Below the pieces are notes generated by a model that saw only the letters and a list, made by a program, of their open reading frames with translations, was not told the origin of the DNA and searched no databases. The translations under genes were made by a program, and so were the position numbers. From Nitrospirota bacterium (lineage in GTDB: Bacteria > Nitrospirota > Leptospirillia > Leptospirillales > Leptospirillaceae), in NCBI GenBank assembly GCA_021827365.1, contig JAKAWK010000008.1:1-36984 (forward strand): a stretch of DNA of 36,984 nucleotides, in the 5' to 3' direction. The stretch's first letter is position 1, and the number at the start of each line of letters is the position of its first letter. Shown here piece after piece: positions 25,965 through 34,987 of the stretch.

Positions 25965-26320
25965 TGGAGGCTGGTTCGGTGCCGCGTGTGGTCATGCTCC
26001 TTATGAAAAGCCCAGAATGGACGCCCTATGCGACGGTCGTCCGTCTGGCCCGTTCCTTCGTTACGGCCGGGGCCCATCTGACGGTCTTTGTGATGGACGA
26101 CGCGATCCTTGGCCTTGTTCCGGTTCACGGAAGGGGCCCGGACTCCTATCCTCTCTTCCCCGTGCTTCTGGCGGGGGGCGAAATTGCCGTGTGCCAGTCC
26201 ACGGCGGAAATCCGGGGACTGGGGCCAGGAACTCTCCCCGCGAAGGTCCGTTTTGAAACCCAGGTCCAGCTGGGCCAGCTTGCCGGATCCGCCGACCTCT
26301 TTCTTCCCTTTACGACGTAG
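25964..26320 (+). CDS. DsrE/TusD-like sulfur-relay family protein
   Basis: 'VVMLLMKSPEWTPYATVVRLARSFVTAGAHLTVFVMDDAILGL', 'GGEIAVCQSTAEIRGL' candidate sulfur-acceptor Cys. Confidence 0.68.
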   Translation: MEAGSVPRVVMLLMKSPEWTPYATVVRLARSFVTAGAHLTVFVMDDAILGLVPVHGRGPDSYPLFPVLLAGGEIAVCQSTAEIRGLGPGTLPAKVRFETQVQLGQLAGSADLFLPFTT

Positions 26321-26334
26321 GGTCGTTGGCCACG

Positions 26335-26709
26335 ATGGGAAAGCACAAAAATGTCGTCTTCCTCCTGGAGTCCTCTCCCACCGCCCACCTCCGGTTCTTC
26401 GAGGGTCTCCGGATGGCCCTGGGGTTTTCTGTCTCCCACCGTCCCGTGACCCTCCTGCTCATGGGTGAGGGGGTCCGTATCCTTCTTCCGATCTCGCCCC
26501 GGCTCCTGGGCCTTCCCCCGGAGATCGTCGAGGTGATTCCCCTTCTCAAGGAGCTCGGGGTCCATGTCATGGCCCTGGATTCGGATCTCGACTACTTTTT
26601 TCTGGACCGTCCCGTTCCGGACTTCGTTGTACCGGTCGGCAAGGAGAGAATCGCGGAGCTGGTCTCGTCGGCCGACATCGTCATTCCCTTTTTAAGGAAG
26701 GCGGAATAG
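26335..26709 (+). CDS. DsrF/TusC-like sulfur-relay family protein
   Basis: 'KNVVFLLESSPTAHLRFFEGLRMALGFSVSHRPVTLLLMGEGVRIL' , 'LKELGVHVMALDSDL'. Confidence 0.65.
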   Translation: MGKHKNVVFLLESSPTAHLRFFEGLRMALGFSVSHRPVTLLLMGEGVRILLPISPRLLGLPPEIVEVIPLLKELGVHVMALDSDLDYFFLDRPVPDFVVPVGKERIAELVSSADIVIPFLRKAE

Positions 26710-26711
26710 CC

Positions 26712-26978
26712 GTGGGACACGAATCCGGGAACCTCTCCGGCCTTGTCCTCCTGGTCGGCACCTTTCCCCTTTCGCCGATCGTGGAAGGTCTCATGAAGTC
26801 CTCTCCGACGGTCATATTTTACGGGGAAGCCGTGAACTACCCCTGGTCCGGAGAGGCGAATCATTTCTATCTTCTTTTGGATGTGGAGGGCCGTGGACGC
26901 TCACCCTTTTCCCAATGTCTGACGGATGAGCAATGCGTGACGCTCCTTCTCTCCGCCCGGAAGGTCCTGACCTTTTGA
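26712..26978 (+). CDS. DsrH/TusB-like small protein
   Basis: 'HFYLLLDVEGRGRSPFSQCLTDEQCVTLLLSARKVLTF' resembles TusB C-terminal pattern (Y.L..D...RG ... V.L....K.L.W); position after DsrE/F-like genes. Confidence 0.55.
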   Translation: MGHESGNLSGLVLLVGTFPLSPIVEGLMKSSPTVIFYGEAVNYPWSGEANHFYLLLDVEGRGRSPFSQCLTDEQCVTLLLSARKVLTF

Positions 26979-27856
26979 CGGCCTCCCCGGGGCGGCGCCT
27001 CCCGTCGGGAGCCTTTCGCCGCCTCGCGGGCCTGATCGGGGGCTCCGGCAAAGGGATTCCCTCCGGGGCCCTCGTGGCCTTTTTCATCCTGTCGGCGCTC
27101 TTTCTGTGGGCTCTCCTGCCCCAGCGCCTCACCGGGATCGACCCTCTCTCCCAGCATGCCCGGCTCGTCCTTTCTCCTCCGCTGACCCCCGGACATTTTC
27201 TGGGATGCGACTTCCTGGGACGGGATCTCTGGTCCCGGCTCGTGACGGGAAGCCTCGTCTCGCTCACGGTTGGAGTCTCGGTGGGGATACTGTCGACCGT
27301 TCTCGGCTGCCTCTGGGGAATCGTCTCGGGATTCCTGGGCCATCCCTGGGATCCGGTGATGATGCGGACGCTCGAGATCTGGTACGCCCTTCCCGAGATC
27401 CTCATCGCCACGATCCTCATGCTGGTCCTGGGCCACGGACTTCTGGCCGTCATCGTGGCGCTCTCCATCGGAGGATGGATGGGAGTGGCGCGGGTCCTCC
27501 GCTCGGAGACGCTGCGCCTTAAGGACGCGGTCTTCATGGATGCGGCGAGAGCCTCGGGGGTGGGGCCGGTCCGCCTCGTCCTCCGGCATTTTCTCCCCAA
27601 TGTCCTGCCGGTCATCCTCGTCATGTTCCTCTTCCGGATTCCCGGAGGAATCCTGGGGGAGTCGACCCTGTCCTTCCTGGGCCTGGGGCTGGCCCCGCCG
27701 GTCGCAAGCTGGGGGGTTCTCGTGAACGAAGGCTGGAAGGCCCTTCCCGTCTCGGCCTTCATGCTGATCTGGCCCGCGGGGTTCATTGTTCTCTCCCTGG
27801 TGAGTTTCCAGGTCCTGGCGGACCGCCTCGCGCGCCACATCGGAGTCTCCCGGTGA
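26933..27856 (+). CDS. ABC transporter permease, OppC/DppC-like
   Basis: 'LGCDFLGRDLWSRLVTGSLVSLTVGV', 'DAARASGVGPVRLVLRHFLPNVLPVILV', 'ESTLSFLGLGLAPPVASWGVLVNEG'. Confidence 0.92.
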   Translation: MRDAPSLRPEGPDLLTASPGRRLPSGAFRRLAGLIGGSGKGIPSGALVAFFILSALFLWALLPQRLTGIDPLSQHARLVLSPPLTPGHFLGCDFLGRDLWSRLVTGSLVSLTVGVSVGILSTVLGCLWGIVSGFLGHPWDPVMMRTLEIWYALPEILIATILMLVLGHGLLAVIVALSIGGWMGVARVLRSETLRLKDAVFMDAARASGVGPVRLVLRHFLPNVLPVILVMFLFRIPGGILGESTLSFLGLGLAPPVASWGVLVNEGWKALPVSAFMLIWPAGFIVLSLVSFQVLADRLARHIGVSR

Positions 27857-28764
27857 TCCGGATCGTAAGACGTCTTTTTTCGTCGCTTCTCCTTCTCTGG
27901 GCCGTCTATACCCTCACCTTTCTCCTGACGCGGTTTGCTCCCGGGAACCCCTTTTCCGAAGGCCGCCACCTCCCCCCCGATGTCATGGCAAACCTCCTTG
28001 CCACCTACCATCTCGACCGACCCCTGTGGGAGCAGTACCTCCTCACGCTGGGCCAGATGCTCTCCGGGGACTTCGGGACCTCCTACAAGGCGACAGGGAT
28101 CCCCGTCTCGGAGATCCTCTCCCAGACGCTTCCGGTCTCACTCACCCTGGGGATCCTGGCCTTTGTTGTCTCCCTTTTCCTGGGGCTAGCCACAGGCCTC
28201 CTGATAGGAATCGGGCCCCCCCTCCTCTCCCGACTGCTCCGCTATGGGACGACCCTTCTGGTCGGACTGCCCTCCTTCTTGCTCGCGGCGGTCCTGATCG
28301 ATGTCGTGGCCCTTCATGCCGGACTTCTCCCTGCCGCTCTCTGGGAGGGATGGCGGTCGGCCGTCCTTCCTGTTTTGGCCCTCGCCATCGCTCCCGCCGG
28401 CTATCTTGCCAGGGTCTTCGCGGCCTCGATGGAGGAGACGCTGGACAGTCCCTTCTACCGGACCTCCCTGGCAAACGGGATCCTGGGACGCCGGCGGATC
28501 CTCTTCCACCTGATCCTGCCCTCCCTAAATGCCGTCCTGTCTCTGCTGGGCCCCCTGGCCGCGGCCTTCCTGACCGGGTCCTTTGTCGTGGAGACGGTCT
28601 TTGCCATTCCGGGGATGGGGCGTGTCTTCGTCCTGTCGGTCATGAACAGGGACTACCCCCTGATCATGGGAACGACGCTCGTCTATACGGTCTTTCTGAC
28701 GGTAGCCATTCTGGTGGGGGATCTCCTCCAGGAGGGGGCGGATCCCCGGGTGCGGTCTCTCTAG
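27853..28764 (+). CDS. ABC transporter permease, OppB/DppB-like
   Basis: 'MIRIVRRLFSSLLLLWAVYTLTFLLTRFAPGNPF', 'YHLDRPLWEQYL', 'GDFGTSYKATGIPVSEIL', 'ETVFAIPGMGRVFVLSVMNRDYPLIMGTTL'. Confidence 0.92.
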   Translation: MIRIVRRLFSSLLLLWAVYTLTFLLTRFAPGNPFSEGRHLPPDVMANLLATYHLDRPLWEQYLLTLGQMLSGDFGTSYKATGIPVSEILSQTLPVSLTLGILAFVVSLFLGLATGLLIGIGPPLLSRLLRYGTTLLVGLPSFLLAAVLIDVVALHAGLLPAALWEGWRSAVLPVLALAIAPAGYLARVFAASMEETLDSPFYRTSLANGILGRRRILFHLILPSLNAVLSLLGPLAAAFLTGSFVVETVFAIPGMGRVFVLSVMNRDYPLIMGTTLVYTVFLTVAILVGDLLQEGADPRVRSL

Positions 28765-28780
28765 GAAGGGAAGTCAGAGT

Positions 28781-29758
28781 TCAGGCGGGAGAGGAGAACC
28801 ACTCCATGGAGGCGGTCTTGCGGACGAGAGCGATCACCTGCTTGTCCATGCCCCTCTCTTCGCAGTGGGCGAGGACCTTTTTGAGGATGTCCCCGAAGAT
28901 CTCTTCCGTCGGGTTGTGATAGGACTCGATCTCGGAAAGGACCTCCGTGAAGACCTCGAGGAGGGCCCGGGCCCGGGCCTCGCTTTTCGCGGTGTTTTCC
29001 GCGAGGGGAGAGTAGTGCATGAGATTTGTGTGAAAGGCCTTTTTCCTGCGGGACAGGTGGGGTAGGGGCTCGTCGGGCAAAGCCTCAGGCCTTGTGTTCC
29101 GGGGCAGGTCGTGCATCAGGACCCAGAACCGGACGATTTCCTGGACGTCCTCGTCGAGTTTCAGCTTCCTGGCGAGCTTTGCGGCAAGCTCGGAGGCGGA
29201 TTTCCGGATGCCCTCCGGTTCATGCCGGGTCCGCTCGAGAAAGGCCGAGAGCTCGAGGAGGTCATCGGCCGAAAGCGTCAGGACGACGGCGACCATCGCC
29301 GGAAGCGAGAGGGACCGGTCGCGGAAGGTGGAGATGGAAAAGATGGTCCGGCCGGAGGATCGGGCGGCCATGTTGGAAATGATGGCGGTGCTGATGAGGT
29401 CATCTGCCCGGTAGACCCCTTCGTCGATGGCGCTGATGCCGATCTGGAGGGATTTCAGGACTCCGTCGGGCGGAACAAGGTCGTGCGCCAGGCGGTCGGC
29501 CAGGATCAGGGCACCCTCGATGGGGGTTTCCGGAAGGAGAAGATAGGAGCGGGTCTCGGTATCTTCGGCGACCACGTCCGTATTCCGGAGGTGCTTCCGG
29601 AGGATGTCGTGGAACCGGGTCCCCGCCGCGAGAAGGGACGGAGTGTTCGAGTACTCGGCCGTGATGGCGAGAAGGGACAGGGGCCGATGGTACCTGAGGG
29701 CCCGGAGCAACTCCTGCTGGATTGATCCCTGATTGTGCGGGGGAAGGCTTTTTTTCAT
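28781..29758 (-). CDS. Protein with degenerate GGDEF-like domain
   Basis: 'RALRYHRPLSLLAITAEYSN...GTRFHDILRKHLRNTDVVAEDTETRSYLLLPETPIEGALILADRLAHDL...LQIGISA' aligns by eye to GGDEF fold but lacks the GG[D/E]EF motif. Confidence 0.68.
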   Translation of the reverse strand: MKKSLPPHNQGSIQQELLRALRYHRPLSLLAITAEYSNTPSLLAAGTRFHDILRKHLRNTDVVAEDTETRSYLLLPETPIEGALILADRLAHDLVPPDGVLKSLQIGISAIDEGVYRADDLISTAIISNMAARSSGRTIFSISTFRDRSLSLPAMVAVVLTLSADDLLELSAFLERTRHEPEGIRKSASELAAKLARKLKLDEDVQEIVRFWVLMHDLPRNTRPEALPDEPLPHLSRRKKAFHTNLMHYSPLAENTAKSEARARALLEVFTEVLSEIESYHNPTEEIFGDILKKVLAHCEERGMDKQVIALVRKTASMEWFSSPA

Positions 29759-29861
29759 CGGCTCCCGTTCTCCTGTCCTTGTGTGAGTGCGACACCGCGG
29801 ATTTTTCTGTGAGCATAACACAAAACAACCGAAGTTTCACAAGTTCCGGAGCTTTTGAAAA

Positions 29862-31652
29862 TTATTTTAGCAGGGCCTGATAGTTGCGGAGTGTCTCACC
29901 CACAAGGGAATCCATGCCCTGGACGGTCCGGGAGGAGACGCCCATCTGGGAGCGAATCTCCTCGGAGAGGCCCGAGAGCTTTTCCAGGGATTTCTCGATG
30001 GTGGCAAAGGCCAGCTTCGTCTCCTCCGTGCGCTCCTTGGTGGTGACCACGGCCTCTCCGAGCTCGGTCAGGAGTGCGGAATTTTTTCGCGTCTCCTCGA
30101 CCGTCGAATGGATGATGGTTCCGATGTCCCCGACAGAGCGTGAGGTCTGGTCGGCAAGCTTTCTCACCTCGTCGGCCACGACGGCGAAGCCCCGGCCCTG
30201 TTCCCCCGCCCGGGCGGCCTCGATTGCGGCATTTAAAGCCAGGAGATTGATCTGTTCGGCGATGCGGCTGATGGCCTCGGTGATCTGCTGGATTTCGGTC
30301 GACTTGGCATTCATGGATTCCGTGGCCGAACGCAGGGTGGACATGAGGGAGGTCTGGTTGTCGACGGTCCGGGAGAGATTGGAGACGATGTTTCCGCCCC
30401 GCTCGATTTCGGTGTTGATTCCCTCGAACTCCCGGGAGATGATGTCGAGGCGTCCGGTGATGGTGGTAACCGATTCGGAGATCCGGGACATGGAGTCGGT
30501 CAGGTGGGTCCCGCTCGATTCGGCCGTTTCGATTCCCTTGTTCAGGTTCTGCTCCCGGGTCACGTCGGAGAAGACGGTGACATAGGCCTGGGGGTGACCC
30601 TCTTCGTCGGAGAGGCTGAAGGACTGGGAGAAGAGGAAGCGGTTTCCGATGGGGATCACGGCATTCGTCCGGACCTGGTCCTGGCCGATGGCGCGAATGT
30701 CCTTCCGGATCGTATCGGGATCCCGGTGGAACTGGTGGATCGACAAGCCCACAAGATCCTCCGGAAGGGATCGCCCTGTTAATTTCTCAAGGTCGGGGCG
30801 CATGGCCCGGTAGAGGTTCTGCATGGTATCGTTGGCGTAGAGGATCCGGTTTCCCTCGCTCCCTGTGCCCATGTCGGTCTCGGCGATGGCGAGCCCCAGA
30901 CCCGGAAGCCGGTTCAGGGTGGTGAAGACCATCTTGAGGACCGAGCGGATGGTCGTGCTGACGGAGAGGATCTCCTGGTAGGGGCTTTCGATCTTCTGGT
31001 CGGTCAGCCGGAAGTGGAGCGCCATGTTCGCCTGTTCGGCCAGAAGCTGGAGGGGCGCCAGGAGTCCGGTCCGGACATTTCGGGCAAGCCGCACAGTCAT
31101 GATCGAAGAGAGGATCGCAAGGAGCAGGATGATCAGGCTGTTTCCGATCACGATCCTCCGGATGCGGGCGGACTCCTCGGCATACTGGAGGGTTTCCCGG
31201 TCCAGGGCCTTCTTGGCGACCGTCTGGTCGAGGAGGCTCACCAGGTTCTGGACGCTGGCAAATCCCTGCTTCTCGACCCTCTTGGAAGAGGTATGGAAGA
31301 GAAGCGTCGAGAGGGCCCGCATCTGGATCAGGTACATTCCGACCTCTTTGCGCTCCGCCGGCGACACACCCCGGAGATCCTTGATGTCTTTGGCCAGCTT
31401 GTTGCTCGTGGCGAGAAAGTCACGGTAGAGGGAGGGGTCGGCTTTCAGGTAGAAGGAGCCCGCGTCGGACTGGAGGCGGAGGAGGGAGTTCCGGACATTT
31501 CCCACCTCGGAGAGCTCCCGGGAGGCCATGGAGAGCTTGGTGAGGCTCGCGACGACAAGGACGAGGCCGGCCACCGTGACCACGGCCACGAGAACGGCAA
31601 TGACGACGTTGGCCCGGGTCCGAAACTGTTTTCCTTCTTGCTGGCTTGCCAT
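29862..31652 (-). CDS. Methyl-accepting chemotaxis protein with PAS-like domain
   Basis: TM segments; hairpin '[44 protein letters not shown]'. Confidence 0.95.
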   Translation of the reverse strand: MASQQEGKQFRTRANVVIAVLVAVVTVAGLVLVVASLTKLSMASRELSEVGNVRNSLLRLQSDAGSFYLKADPSLYRDFLATSNKLAKDIKDLRGVSPAERKEVGMYLIQMRALSTLLFHTSSKRVEKQGFASVQNLVSLLDQTVAKKALDRETLQYAEESARIRRIVIGNSLIILLLAILSSIMTVRLARNVRTGLLAPLQLLAEQANMALHFRLTDQKIESPYQEILSVSTTIRSVLKMVFTTLNRLPGLGLAIAETDMGTGSEGNRILYANDTMQNLYRAMRPDLEKLTGRSLPEDLVGLSIHQFHRDPDTIRKDIRAIGQDQVRTNAVIPIGNRFLFSQSFSLSDEEGHPQAYVTVFSDVTREQNLNKGIETAESSGTHLTDSMSRISESVTTITGRLDIISREFEGINTEIERGGNIVSNLSRTVDNQTSLMSTLRSATESMNAKSTEIQQITEAISRIAEQINLLALNAAIEAARAGEQGRGFAVVADEVRKLADQTSRSVGDIGTIIHSTVEETRKNSALLTELGEAVVTTKERTEETKLAFATIEKSLEKLSGLSEEIRSQMGVSSRTVQGMDSLVGETLRNYQALLK

Positions 31653-31949
31653 GACGGGGTTTCTCCTTCGGAATGAGGGTCGGTATGGCCGGATGACGAC
31701 CGGATCGCGGGGTTTCCTGCGTTTTTTCTTTTATAAGTCCAAGCCTTCGCAGGACAAGTTAACAAAAAGAGCCAAAAAACAATTTTTAATATTATTACCG
31801 TTTATTTAATAAATCAATGAAGTGGCCGAAATGGGTGCTGTCGACGGTCACAAGGTCTTTTCGGAGATCCGGCCGGATTTCTTGAGGTCGCCCCGGATCG
31901 GCTTCCACCATCTCCCGGAAGGGAAAAATCCAGAAAGGAAGGGGGTTCC

Positions 31950-33155
31950 ATGGCCAAAGAGCCTGGGAGTGAGGACTTGGGATTTGAAACACGGGCGGTC
32001 CACGGCGGCGAAGAGGGGAAGGATCCCTGGCGGGCGCTCACGCCCCCGATCTACATGACCTCGACCTACACCTTCCCCTCCATGGAGACGGTGGACCGGG
32101 TCACCGGAGGGAAGGAGGAGGGATTCGTCTATTCCCGCGCCGGAAATCCCACGGTGCGCGAGTTCGAACGGACGATAGCCGGCCTCGAGGGAGGGGAGGA
32201 GGGGGTCGCCTTCTCCTCGGGGATGGGGGCCATTTCGGCCGTCCTCCTGTCCTGGGCCAAAAAGGGGACCCCCTTTCTCTTCTCGCGCCACCTTTACAGC
32301 GGCACCCGGCATTTCATCGAGTCGATGCTGATCCCCCTGGGAGCCACCGTCCGGTTCGTCAGCTTCCCGGAGGGCTCTCCGGCTTCAGGGGACCTTGAGG
32401 AGGCCCTTCGCGAAGGGGCGGCGGGACTCTTTCTGGAGACCCCCTCCAATCCCATCCTCGAGATCGTGGATCTTTCCGCAACCGCCGCCCTGTGCCGGAG
32501 ATACGGGGTTCCCCTGGCGGTCGACAACACCTTCCCCTCGCCGGCCCTCCAGAACCCGCTCCTCCTGGGAGCCGACCTTGTGATTCACAGCGCGACCAAG
32601 TATCTGGGAGGCCATGGCGATCTTCTGGGAGGCGTGGCCGTAGGAGACCGGCAGACGATCCAAAGCCTCCGGTCGGTCGAGGCTCCGCTTCTGGGGGCCA
32701 CCCTGTCGCCCATGAACGCCTGGCTCATCCTCCGGGGCATCAAGACCCTTGCGCTCCGAATGGAGGCCCACTCCCAGAGGGCCTCTCTTTTGGCCCGGCT
32801 CCTCGCCGGCCACCGCTCGGTCGTCCGCGTCCACTATCCGGGCCTTCCGGAGCACCCGGGACACGGGATCGGACTCCGGCAGATGAAAGGAACGGGCGGG
32901 ATGCTCGCAATCCAGTTCGCCTCCTTTGAGGCGGCGCGGCGCTTCATGGACCGCCTCCGGATCATCAGGATCGGAGTGAGCCTGGGGGATCCCGCCTCCT
33001 TAGTCGAGCATCCCGCCTCGATGAGCCATAGGGGGTGGAGTCGGGAGGTCCGTCAGTCGATGGGGATCGAAGAGGGACTGGTCAGGATGTCCGTGGGCCT
33101 TGAAAGTCCTGATGATCTGGTCCGGGATGTGGAGGGGGCCCTCGCCGGTCTCTGA
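31950..33155 (+). CDS. Cys/Met metabolism PLP-dependent trans-sulfuration enzyme
   Basis: 'ETRAVHGG', 'YSRAGNPTVREFERTIAGLEGGE', 'VDNTFPSPALQNPLLLGADLVIHSATKYLGGHGDLLGG', 'RMSVGLESPDDLVRDVEGAL'. Confidence 0.94.
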   Translation: MAKEPGSEDLGFETRAVHGGEEGKDPWRALTPPIYMTSTYTFPSMETVDRVTGGKEEGFVYSRAGNPTVREFERTIAGLEGGEEGVAFSSGMGAISAVLLSWAKKGTPFLFSRHLYSGTRHFIESMLIPLGATVRFVSFPEGSPASGDLEEALREGAAGLFLETPSNPILEIVDLSATAALCRRYGVPLAVDNTFPSPALQNPLLLGADLVIHSATKYLGGHGDLLGGVAVGDRQTIQSLRSVEAPLLGATLSPMNAWLILRGIKTLALRMEAHSQRASLLARLLAGHRSVVRVHYPGLPEHPGHGIGLRQMKGTGGMLAIQFASFEAARRFMDRLRIIRIGVSLGDPASLVEHPASMSHRGWSREVRQSMGIEEGLVRMSVGLESPDDLVRDVEGALAGL

Positions 33156-33377
33156 GGGTCCGGAAAAAGGGGTGGGGTTGGGGCCTTTGTCCGGAAAAGG
33201 ACAAGACTCCATAGGGCATGACCGAAGAGAGATATTCGTCGTGCCCCGGGTCAGAGGCCGAATTTTTTCCGGTATTTCTTCTTCCATGATTCGACCCCCC
33301 GAAATTGGAAGGATTCATCGGGAAAGGTCAGAGTCTTGGCCAAATGGGCCGGCCAATCCGGAAGGGCCGGTGTCTGG

Positions 33378-33397
33378 GAGATATTTTTTAATATCTC
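33378..33397. repeat. Perfect 8-bp inverted repeat with TTTT loop
   Basis: GAGATATT-TTTT-AATATCTC. Confidence 0.85.
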
Positions 33398-33902
33398 TGA
33401 CCACCGGGTGGTTCAAAGGATTGTAGTGATGAGAAGGCATTCTGGGTCGTACGGCCATCCGGCCGAAGTTCCGTCTCTCCCGGCTTAGATCCCTCAAAAG
33501 ACCATTTTCGCCGGACCTCCGGAAGATCCGGCCGGATTTTTTATAAAATCCCAGGATCCTGTAGGGCGTGACTGAAAGTTTAGCCGGAGGGGAGGAGATT
33601 CCGGGGGTTCCTCTCCGACACCGGGCTGTTTCGTCCAAAGAAAGATCCCGCTCCTATGAAGGCCTCTTTTCGACGCTTCCCTCATTAAGAAAATCGAGAC
33701 ACTCGCATCGGGCTCTCTCTTCGGCCTCATATCGGGGAATAGAAAGAGTGGGTGGATTGTAATCCTTTTACCGTCTCTGGATTCTTTTGATAGTGCTAAA
33801 AGGAGGTCAACAATGGGATCTGACGTTTTCCCAATCCTCTCCTGAGCGTTAGGGGAAAGGGAGGAAAGGCAGGTTACCCGGACCAGGGGCGGAAGGGGGA
33901 TT

Positions 33903-33938
33903 CTGTCAAGGAGACTGACAGTTGTCATCATTTATGAC
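33903..33938. promoter_or_regulatory. Tandem dyads, candidate activator (bEBP) binding sites
   Basis: CTGTCA-N7-TGACAG (33903-33921) and GTCAT-N5-ATGAC (33924-33938). Confidence 0.5.
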
Positions 33939-34004
33939 GGGGAAAAGTGTAAAAATTTTTTGATATTTGTGTGAAATATGCGGCCCTTCCTTGTTTTTGT
34001 AAGC

Positions 34005-34020
34005 TTGCACAGAATTTGCT
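34005..34020 (+). promoter_or_regulatory. Sigma-54 (-24/-12) promoter candidate
   Basis: TTGCAC-AGAAT-TTGCT versus consensus TGGCAC-N5-TTGCW; 55 bp upstream of ATG 34076. Confidence 0.65.
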
Positions 34021-34075
34021 CGTAAATAGTTTGATGGTTCTGAGATTTACAATAACGATTTGGGGGGAGGGGACA

Positions 34076-34906
34076 ATGGCAATTTCAGGACGGTGTGTCA
34101 TGTGGGCAACCCTGACCGGTTTTCTGATCTTTTTGTTGTTTTCAGGCAGGCCTCAGGAGGCCCTGGCAAATTATTATGAAGTGACAGCATCCGGTACCTG
34201 GTCGACCTTTTCACAAGATACCGCATCAGTATTTAGCAGTAACGGAGGTAATAACGGAAATTGGGAATTTTCCTTCGACTTGCCGGCCAGTTTGACTTTA
34301 AGCAGCCAGACAAACTCCTTGTCGACTTCATCAGGTCTTGTGTTCTCATATCCGGGATTGACGACCTACCAGGCGCAAAACTTTCAGTTAAACAACCTGG
34401 CTTCCACTCAGGATGCCTTTGTCAATCAATCCGGATCCCATTCAGGGACCTTTGGATCGTTTGGAAGCGGAACCTTTTATTACAGCGGGGGAATCACCTT
34501 TGGAACAGGCTCAACCATTTCCGGGGGAGTCTCTGGATTCTCCGACAATGGGTTTTTGTTTGAAACCTGTCTTAGCGGATGCCAAACTGAACCCTCACTA
34601 TACGGCCCCGACGGGTTTTTTGTCTCGGTACCAGGAACGAATGGAATCTTGCTCTCCTCCAGCACTGATACGACCGGGAATTCCTTAAATCTGTTTTCAG
34701 GGAATATTGATTTGAACTTGGATGGGGGCGCCGGGATTGGATCGGGAACAATGAGTATTACGGAATTTTCGGGCCAGATTCCGGGAACGGGGCAAGGAAC
34801 CCTGGCCGCCACCCCCGAACCCGCCTCCTGGCTTCTGTTCGGAACCGGGATGCTCCTGATGGGAGGTGTGGCCGTCCGCAGGAGAGAGCGTCTGAATCGG
34901 ATCTGA
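34076..34906 (+). CDS. PEP-CTERM sorting-domain exported protein
   Basis: Signal peptide 'MWATLTGFLIFLLFSGRPQEALA'; Ser/Thr/Gly-rich body; C-terminal 'TPEPASWLLFGTGMLLMGGVAVRRRERLNRI'. Confidence 0.92.
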   Translation: MAISGRCVMWATLTGFLIFLLFSGRPQEALANYYEVTASGTWSTFSQDTASVFSSNGGNNGNWEFSFDLPASLTLSSQTNSLSTSSGLVFSYPGLTTYQAQNFQLNNLASTQDAFVNQSGSHSGTFGSFGSGTFYYSGGITFGTGSTISGGVSGFSDNGFLFETCLSGCQTEPSLYGPDGFFVSVPGTNGILLSSSTDTTGNSLNLFSGNIDLNLDGGAGIGSGTMSITEFSGQIPGTGQGTLAATPEPASWLLFGTGMLLMGGVAVRRRERLNRI

Positions 34907-34937
34907 CTTTTAAAATCCTTCTTCTTTCTTTTCATCA

Positions 34938-34968
34938 AGGGCTCCCTGGTGTTCAGGGGGCCTTTTTT
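34938..34968 (+). terminator. Rho-independent terminator after PEP-CTERM gene
   Basis: AGGGCTCCCTG-gtgtt-CAGGGGGCC-TTTTTT. Confidence 0.75.
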
Positions 34969-34987
34969 ATCCAAAAGCGCCGTAAAA

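Noticed and set aside
26812-28011. 399-aa and 323-aa minus-strand ORFs
   Set aside because: Antisense to the OppC/OppB-like permeases; Arg/Pro-rich with no motif
33203-33576. Imperfect repeat pair 'actccatagggcatgaccgaa' / 'atcctgtagggcgtgactgaa'
   Set aside because: About 17/26 identity by eye over a short span; not distinguishable from chance
34261-34563. Alternate-frame + ORFs inside the PEP-CTERM gene
   Set aside because: Overlap a gene with clear signal peptide and PEP-CTERM tail; no independent evidence
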